Source of the DNA: Hymenobacter swuensis DY53
GTDB lineage: Bacteria; Bacteroidota; Bacteroidia; Cytophagales; Hymenobacteraceae
Reading direction: 5' to 3'
Assembly: GCF_000576555.1 (NCBI RefSeq)
Contig: NZ_CP007145.1
Span: forward strand, 3,100,001 to 3,164,000
DNA length: 64,000 nt
Part shown: piece by piece, positions 60,074 through 64,000 of the stretch
Numbering within the stretch: position 1 is the stretch's first letter
How the letters are laid out: every line of letters starts with the position of its first letter
The notes under the pieces: model-generated
Databases searched by the model: none
What the model was told of the DNA's origin: nothing
What the model saw: the letters and a program-made list of their open reading frames with translations, nothing else
Translations under genes and position numbers: made by a program

Positions 60074-61417
60074 CTATTCGTACACCTGCACCTCGGGAAT
60101 GGGCACCACGAAGCGGCCGCCCCAGTCACGGATATCCTGCATCTGCTCCATAATTTCCTCACGCAGGTTCCAGGGCAGAATCAGCACGTAATCGGGCCGG
60201 GTCTGGCGAATACGGTCGGGGTGGCAGATGGGAATGCGCGTGCCGGGCAGGAAGTTGCCTTGCTTGTGCGGGCTTACATCCACGGTATACTCCATAAAAT
60301 CGGTGCGGATACCGCAGTAGTTGAGCAGCGTGTTGCCTTTGCCCGGCGCGCCGTACCCAACTACCGTTTTACCTTCGCGCCGGGCCTCGATCAGGAATTC
60401 GAGCAGCTTGCGCTTGGTTTCCTTGGCCTTCTCCTCGAAATCGGCGTAATAGGCCAGGTCCGTAATACCGGCTTCCAGCTCCTGCTCCCGCAGGGCCCGC
60501 ACCCGGCGGGTTACGGGGTGCGTCGTATCGGCGGTGTGGCGGGCGAAGATGCGCAGTGAGCCACCGTGGGTGGGCAGTTCCTCCACATCAAACAAGGTGA
60601 GGCCGTGATGGGCAAAAATGCGCTCCACAGTATAAAACGACAGGTAGCTGAAATGCTCGTGGTAAATGGTATCGAACTGGTTGCCTTCCATGAGCCGCAA
60701 CAGATGCGGGAACTCCATGGTGATAACGCCGCTCGGCTTCAGCAGAATCTGCATCCCGGCCACAAAGTCGTTGATGTTGGGAACGTGAGCCAGCACGTTA
60801 TTTCCCAGCAGTAAATCAGCCTGCCCGCTAAGCTCGGCCACGTAGCGGGCCGTGTCGCGCCCGAAAAAGCGGACCAGCGTGTTGATGCCTTTCGCCTGAG
60901 CGTGGCCGGCTACGTTGGCAGCCGGTTCAATGCCCAGCACCGGAATTTCCTTCTCCACAAAATACTGAAGCAGATAGCCGTCGTTGGAAGCTACTTCTAC
61001 CACCAGACTATTCTTGGTGAGGCCGAAACGCTCCGTGGCCATATCGGTATAGCGGCGGGCATGGCGCAGCCAGGAGGCCGAGTAGGAGGAGAAGTAGGCG
61101 TAATCGTTCTGGAAGATTTCCTCGGAAGTCACAAACTCATCCAGCTGTACCAGGAAGCAGTCACGGCACACGCGGGCGTGCAACGGGTAAAAGGCTTCGG
61201 CCCGGTTGAAGGCGTGGGGCCGCACATGGTCCTGGCACAGCGGCGAGGTGCCCAGGTTCACAAACGTGAAATCGAGCGGAGCCCCGCAGAACCGGCACGG
61301 ACTAGCCGGCGGCTCCACTGGGGCGGAGCGCAGATTTTCCGGGTTGGTCAGCAGAACAGCACGCACATTGGCAACAGCTAATGCGACAGTGGGCGAGAAC
61401 GAGGATATCTGTTCCAT
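60074..61417 (-). CDS. SAM-dependent sugar C-methyltransferase (TylCIII/NovU type)
   Basis: The 447-residue protein has an N-terminal zinc-binding module with two CxxC pairs (CRFCG near residue 41; CRDC near residue 84). The SAM site is VVEVASNDGYLLQYFVEKEIPVLGIEPA, then GNNVLAHVPNINDFVAG. A C-terminal Methyltransf_14 domain has VGYGAPGKGNTLLNYCGI and VLILPWNLREEI. In the family these enzymes C-methylate dTDP- or CDP-4-keto-6-deoxysugars. The sugar here is unknown. The start at 61417 gives a 27-residue extra N-terminus. It follows the oxidoreductase gene on the same strand. Confidence 0.9.
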   Translation of the reverse strand: MEQISSFSPTVALAVANVRAVLLTNPENLRSAPVEPPASPCRFCGAPLDFTFVNLGTSPLCQDHVRPHAFNRAEAFYPLHARVCRDCFLVQLDEFVTSEEIFQNDYAYFSSYSASWLRHARRYTDMATERFGLTKNSLVVEVASNDGYLLQYFVEKEIPVLGIEPAANVAGHAQAKGINTLVRFFGRDTARYVAELSGQADLLLGNNVLAHVPNINDFVAGMQILLKPSGVITMEFPHLLRLMEGNQFDTIYHEHFSYLSFYTVERIFAHHGLTLFDVEELPTHGGSLRIFARHTADTTHPVTRRVRALREQELEAGITDLAYYADFEEKAKETKRKLLEFLIEARREGKTVVGYGAPGKGNTLLNYCGIRTDFMEYTVDVSPHKQGNFLPGTRIPICHPDRIRQTRPDYVLILPWNLREEIMEQMQDIRDWGGRFVVPIPEVQVYE

Positions 61418-61476
61418 AGCCTTTTGTAGAGGAGAGAGGGAGTGAAATGGCAGCGGTTTAGCCCGTCCGGAACCGG

Positions 61477-62817
61477 CTATACTATCGACCGGGCAACGGT
61501 TTGGCTGTAGGGCGCAACGGTCAGCCGGAAATACTCTTCCTGCTCGCGGCGCAGTTGGTCAATCAGCCGGCCTTCCGGGAGCAGTACGTCATCGTAGGTG
61601 AGTACCTGGTCCTTGGGCACATCGTGGCGCAGAATACAGCCCTCGGCCACGCCAATGGGCAGCAGGTTTTCGCGGCGGGTCACGTCGGCGTTTTCGGCCA
61701 ACCCGTACGTGTGGTAGTGCCCGATGCCATCGAGTACCTGCCCGGCGAAGAGCGGCACTTTGGCGGCCGTTATGACTTCCACGCACATGGGGCCGGCCGG
61801 AGCCAGAGCCGCATCCTGAAACAGCACGGCCCGCGCCACGGTAGTCGGCGTTTCGAAATGGCACAGGTGGTAGGGGGTATAGAAACAGTACAACGGCCCG
61901 GGGCCCAGCTTATACAGCTTCAGGTAGTGCTGCTGTACAAGGTCATCAATGGTACCCAGCACAAATACGCCGGGGCCGGGCTCGGCCCCTACCACGTAAT
62001 CCACAATGCCGGGGCCACCATTGAGCAACAGCTCGTGCGGGTACCAGTCGGCGGCCTTGGTGACGGGCGTGCCAGGCTCCACGGTAGGTCCCAGCATGCC
62101 CCGGCGCGCCACCTGCATACCCAGCGCGTTGGCCACTACGGCCTGCTCGAAGCTGATTTTGCTGCCATCGGCAAAGCTGGTAACCATGCTCGGGTTCTGG
62201 CCCCACTGGCGAGCAAAGCCTTCCTGAGTGGTAGGGTTGCGGTACGGGTCGTGCAGGCCTTTGATGTTGCCGCACAGTACCGGCGTAACGCCCAGTCCCT
62301 TCACGAAGCGGGCCAGGTTCAGAGTCACGCCCGGCTGGTCGCCGTCGGACACGGTGTACACCACTCCGGCCCGGTCGGCGTACACTTTCAGAATTGGTCC
62401 CACGGTACCATCCAGCTCGGCATTAAGCAGAATGATGTGCTTGCCGTGCCGAATGGCTTCCAGCACCACCCGGGCTCCGTGCTCCACGGCCCCGGTCACC
62501 TCAATGATGGCCTCAATACCGGCGGCGCGGCTCAGCAGCAGGGCATCATCGGTAATAGCGGGGCGCCCCTGCTCCAGGCAGGCTTCCAACTGGGCCACGG
62601 AGCCTACTTCCACCACATCCGTAACGCCGGCTTCGGCATAAATGGCGCGGGCTTTTTCGGGGGTGCGGTTGGCAATGGCCACCAGTTCCATACCGGGTAC
62701 GTAGCGGCAAATCTGACGGGCTACTCCCCGGGCCATGAAGCCCGCGCCCACCATAGCCACCCGAATCGGGCGGCCTTCGCGCTGGCGCTGTTGTAAAGCA
62801 GTATCAATGATGAGCAT
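61477..62817 (-). CDS. NAD(P)-dependent oxidoreductase with SAF-like C-terminus (homoserine dehydrogenase-like)
   Basis: The protein is 446 residues from ATG 62817 (MLIIDTALQQRQREGRPIRV); frames to 62913 are in the intergenic repeat. A Rossmann core with VAMVGAGFMARGVARQI, IEVTGAVEHGARVVLEAI and LLNAELDGTVGPILK resembles homoserine dehydrogenase N-domains. The C-terminal SAF-like region has GLAENADVTRRENLLPIGVAEGCILRHDVPKDQVLTYDDV. Such proteins occur in O-antigen clusters where their exact reaction is unclear. They may oxidise or branch a carbon chain of an unusual sugar. It lies between the methyltransferase and RfbC-like genes. Confidence 0.82.
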   Translation of the reverse strand: MLIIDTALQQRQREGRPIRVAMVGAGFMARGVARQICRYVPGMELVAIANRTPEKARAIYAEAGVTDVVEVGSVAQLEACLEQGRPAITDDALLLSRAAGIEAIIEVTGAVEHGARVVLEAIRHGKHIILLNAELDGTVGPILKVYADRAGVVYTVSDGDQPGVTLNLARFVKGLGVTPVLCGNIKGLHDPYRNPTTQEGFARQWGQNPSMVTSFADGSKISFEQAVVANALGMQVARRGMLGPTVEPGTPVTKAADWYPHELLLNGGPGIVDYVVGAEPGPGVFVLGTIDDLVQQHYLKLYKLGPGPLYCFYTPYHLCHFETPTTVARAVLFQDAALAPAGPMCVEVITAAKVPLFAGQVLDGIGHYHTYGLAENADVTRRENLLPIGVAEGCILRHDVPKDQVLTYDDVLLPEGRLIDQLRREQEEYFRLTVAPYSQTVARSIV

Positions 62818-62825
62818 CTTGCAAG

Positions 62826-62965
62826 GAGTAACTGAGTGAAAGAGTAACTGAGTAAGGGATTGACTGAGTGAAAAACGGCTGATTAGCAGCGCACTTGCCT
62901 GAAAGCCACGCATACTGTGCGCGCGGTCCAGGCAAATACTCCGGTACTCAGCTTACTCCGTTACT
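62826..62965. repeat. Imperfect inverted repeat of GAGTAACTGAGT units
   Basis: GAGTAACTGAGTGAAA units at 62826-62875 face complements (GTACTCAGC, TTACTCCGTTACT) at 62944-62965. A weaker inner pair joins CACTTGCCTG (about 62892) with CCAGGCAAATAC. It fills the gap between the oxidoreductase start and the RfbC-like stop. Confidence 0.55.
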
Positions 62966-63512
62966 ATACCGGCTCGGGTACCCGCAGGTAGAAGTCGGGG
63001 TGATGCTGGTCCTTCTCTGAAATGAGCAGGGGCTCAAAGGGCCACTGAATCCCGATGGCCGGATCGTTCCAGCGCAGCCCCCGCTCATGGCCGGGCGCAT
63101 ACTTAGCCGATACCTGGTAGCACACATCCGTATTATCCTGCAGCGTGAGGAAGCCGTGGGCGAAGCGGCCGGGCACAAACAGCATCCGGAACGAGTCGGC
63201 GGTCAGCTCTACGCCCAGCCACTGCCCGTACGTGGGCGACTCTTCCCGTAGGTCCACAATCACATCGAGAATGGAGCCGCGGGTGCAGCGCACCAGCTTG
63301 GTTTCCTCGTGGGGCGAGAGTTGAAAGTGCATGCCGCGCAGTGTGCCCCGGTGCGGATTGGAGGAGACATTGGCCTGCAGGGGCGGCATGAGAATGCCGT
63401 GCGCGGCAAACTCGTCTTCGCACCAGGAACGGGCAAAAAAGCCGCGCTCATCAGCCATACGGTCGACGTCGATGATGAAAGCGCCGGGCAGCTCGGTTTC
63501 GGTGAAAATCAT
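62964..63512 (-). CDS. rfbC: dTDP-4-dehydrorhamnose 3,5-epimerase-like protein
   Basis: The 182-residue cupin starts MIFTETELPGAFIIDVDRMADERGFFARSW. The catalytic His is in GTLRGMHFQ (about residue 62) and the Tyr in VCYQVSAKYAPGHERGLRWND. PGRFAHGFLTLQDNTDV is another family block. It epimerises carbons 3 and 5 of a nucleotide 4-keto-6-deoxysugar. As no rfbA/B/D gene is present, the true substrate may be a CDP- or GDP-linked relative rather than dTDP-rhamnose. The NAD-epimerase gene lies just upstream on the same strand. Confidence 0.92.
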   Translation of the reverse strand: MIFTETELPGAFIIDVDRMADERGFFARSWCEDEFAAHGILMPPLQANVSSNPHRGTLRGMHFQLSPHEETKLVRCTRGSILDVIVDLREESPTYGQWLGVELTADSFRMLFVPGRFAHGFLTLQDNTDVCYQVSAKYAPGHERGLRWNDPAIGIQWPFEPLLISEKDQHHPDFYLRVPEPV

Positions 63513-63569
63513 GGATAGTGGCGGTTAAGGTTGATAGAACGGTGGGGACAGGTCAGGGAGAAGAGAAAG

Positions 63570-64000
63570 TCAGGCCCCAACGGGCACCGGCACCCCCAGC
63601 GGCCGGGCGCTAACGGTGCGTACCCAGCTCAGGTCGTCGCCCAGCTCGTGCGTATCGCGCAGGCTGGTGAGTACCCGCAGGCGCATCAGCTCCGACGACC
63701 GGAAGGCGGCATCCCGGAAGTTCATGCGCAGCAGACCGTCACGCAGTTCGACAATGGCATCGGTGAGGGTGCGGCGGGGCTGGTGAGCCGGGGCCAGCTC
63801 CTGGTACAGGCTAAAATCGACGCGGTAGGAACGTTTATCCGGCGGCGCATCGGTGTTGAGGCTCACGCGGGTGCCGGGCAGGGCGTCGGCTACAGCGTAG
63901 GCCAGGTCGCGCACCTGGTAGTTCCATTGGTCGGAACCAGTGTTTACGGCCAGGAAAGTGCCACCCACTTCGGCCGGGCGGCCAATGGCCCACTCGATAG
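63570..64000 (-). CDS. NAD-dependent sugar epimerase/dehydratase (5' end beyond window)
   Basis: Only the C-terminal 142 codons are present; the frame continues past the right edge without a start. The visible part reads through IEWAIGRPAEVGGTFLAVNTGSDQWNYQVRDLA and DKRSYRVDFSLYQELAP, typical of the C-terminal half of extended SDR sugar epimerases. The cofactor and catalytic motifs lie outside the window. It probably acts with the RfbC-like epimerase and the nucleotidyltransferase on the same sugar. The product cannot be assigned. Confidence 0.82.
   Translation of the reverse strand, partial: IEWAIGRPAEVGGTFLAVNTGSDQWNYQVRDLAYAVADALPGTRVSLNTDAPPDKRSYRVDFSLYQELAPAHQPRRTLTDAIVELRDGLLRMNFRDAAFRSSELMRLRVLTSLRDTHELGDDLSWVRTVSARPLGVPVPVGA

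Noticed and set aside
61501..62796. 431-codon ORF antisense to the SAF/homoserine-dehydrogenase-like gene
   Set aside because: Reverse-frame shadow, no domain pattern.
1..64000. Search for tRNA, rRNA, riboswitch and prophage genes
   Set aside because: No cloverleaf, rRNA-like block, known aptamer pattern, integrase or phage structural gene could be supported by eye.

Overview
The window looks like chromosomal DNA of a GC-rich member of the Bacteroidota, most probably Hymenobacter or a close relative in the Cytophagales. The evidence is the gliding-motility ABC genes gldA/gldF, a GIN-domain lipoprotein, an MlaE/MlaF pair, promoters of the Bacteroidota TTTG/TAnnTTTG type, few visible Shine-Dalgarno sequences, and high-GC coding DNA that produces many long antisense ORFs. 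No rRNA, tRNA, CRISPR array, integrase or transposase was found.

Layout. 1-9.6 kb is housekeeping and accessory: gldF (cut by the left edge) and gldA, two short-chain dehydrogenases, a GIN lipoprotein, mlaE-mlaF lipid-transport genes, a DinB/YfiT protein, a bifunctional nuclease, etfA-etfB and a TPR protein. 9.8-19.2 kb is a two-component system followed by a heavy-metal-type RND efflux locus (two paralogous adaptors, a TolC-like channel and a CzcA-like pump). 19.5-29.2 kb holds mixed single genes: an esterase, a DUF5996 protein, an M1 aminopeptidase, an outer-membrane protein, a SUMF1-like protein, a half-size EamA transporter, a quinone reductase, and an overlapping pair made of a glycine-rich-domain-like protein and a protein with a Cys/Gly tail. 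29.3-34.3 kb, on the minus strand, runs response regulator, histidine kinase, SulP transporter, beta-carbonic anhydrase. 34.6-55.5 kb is a plus-strand exopolysaccharide locus: Wza-like, Wzc-like, flippase, Wzy-like, at least six glycosyltransferases, two paralogous beta-helix secreted proteins, and gmd-fcl for GDP-L-fucose. 55.6-64 kb, on the minus strand, is a sugar-modification cassette: class III aminotransferase, DUF4910 protein, PIG-L deacetylase, sugar-phosphate nucleotidyltransferase, sugar methyltransferase, SAF/homoserine-dehydrogenase-like oxidoreductase, RfbC-like epimerase and an NAD-dependent epimerase cut by the right edge.

The most notable signal is regulatory. Three promoters carry the same architecture: four YTAAY pentamers spaced exactly 11 bp apart, with the last one starting 15 bp before a TAnnCTTG -7 element. 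Two flank the first adaptor gene of the metal-efflux locus (CTAAY form). The third precedes sulP (TTAAY form). Each locus lies directly downstream of its own OmpR-type two-component pair, and the two regulators have nearly identical recognition helices. This supports two parallel signal-to-transporter circuits that use one operator design.

A second feature is the density of long intergenic inverted repeats (arms of about 20-42 bp), some sharing sequence families, with no transposase gene nearby. They sit mainly after stop codons or between co-directional genes.
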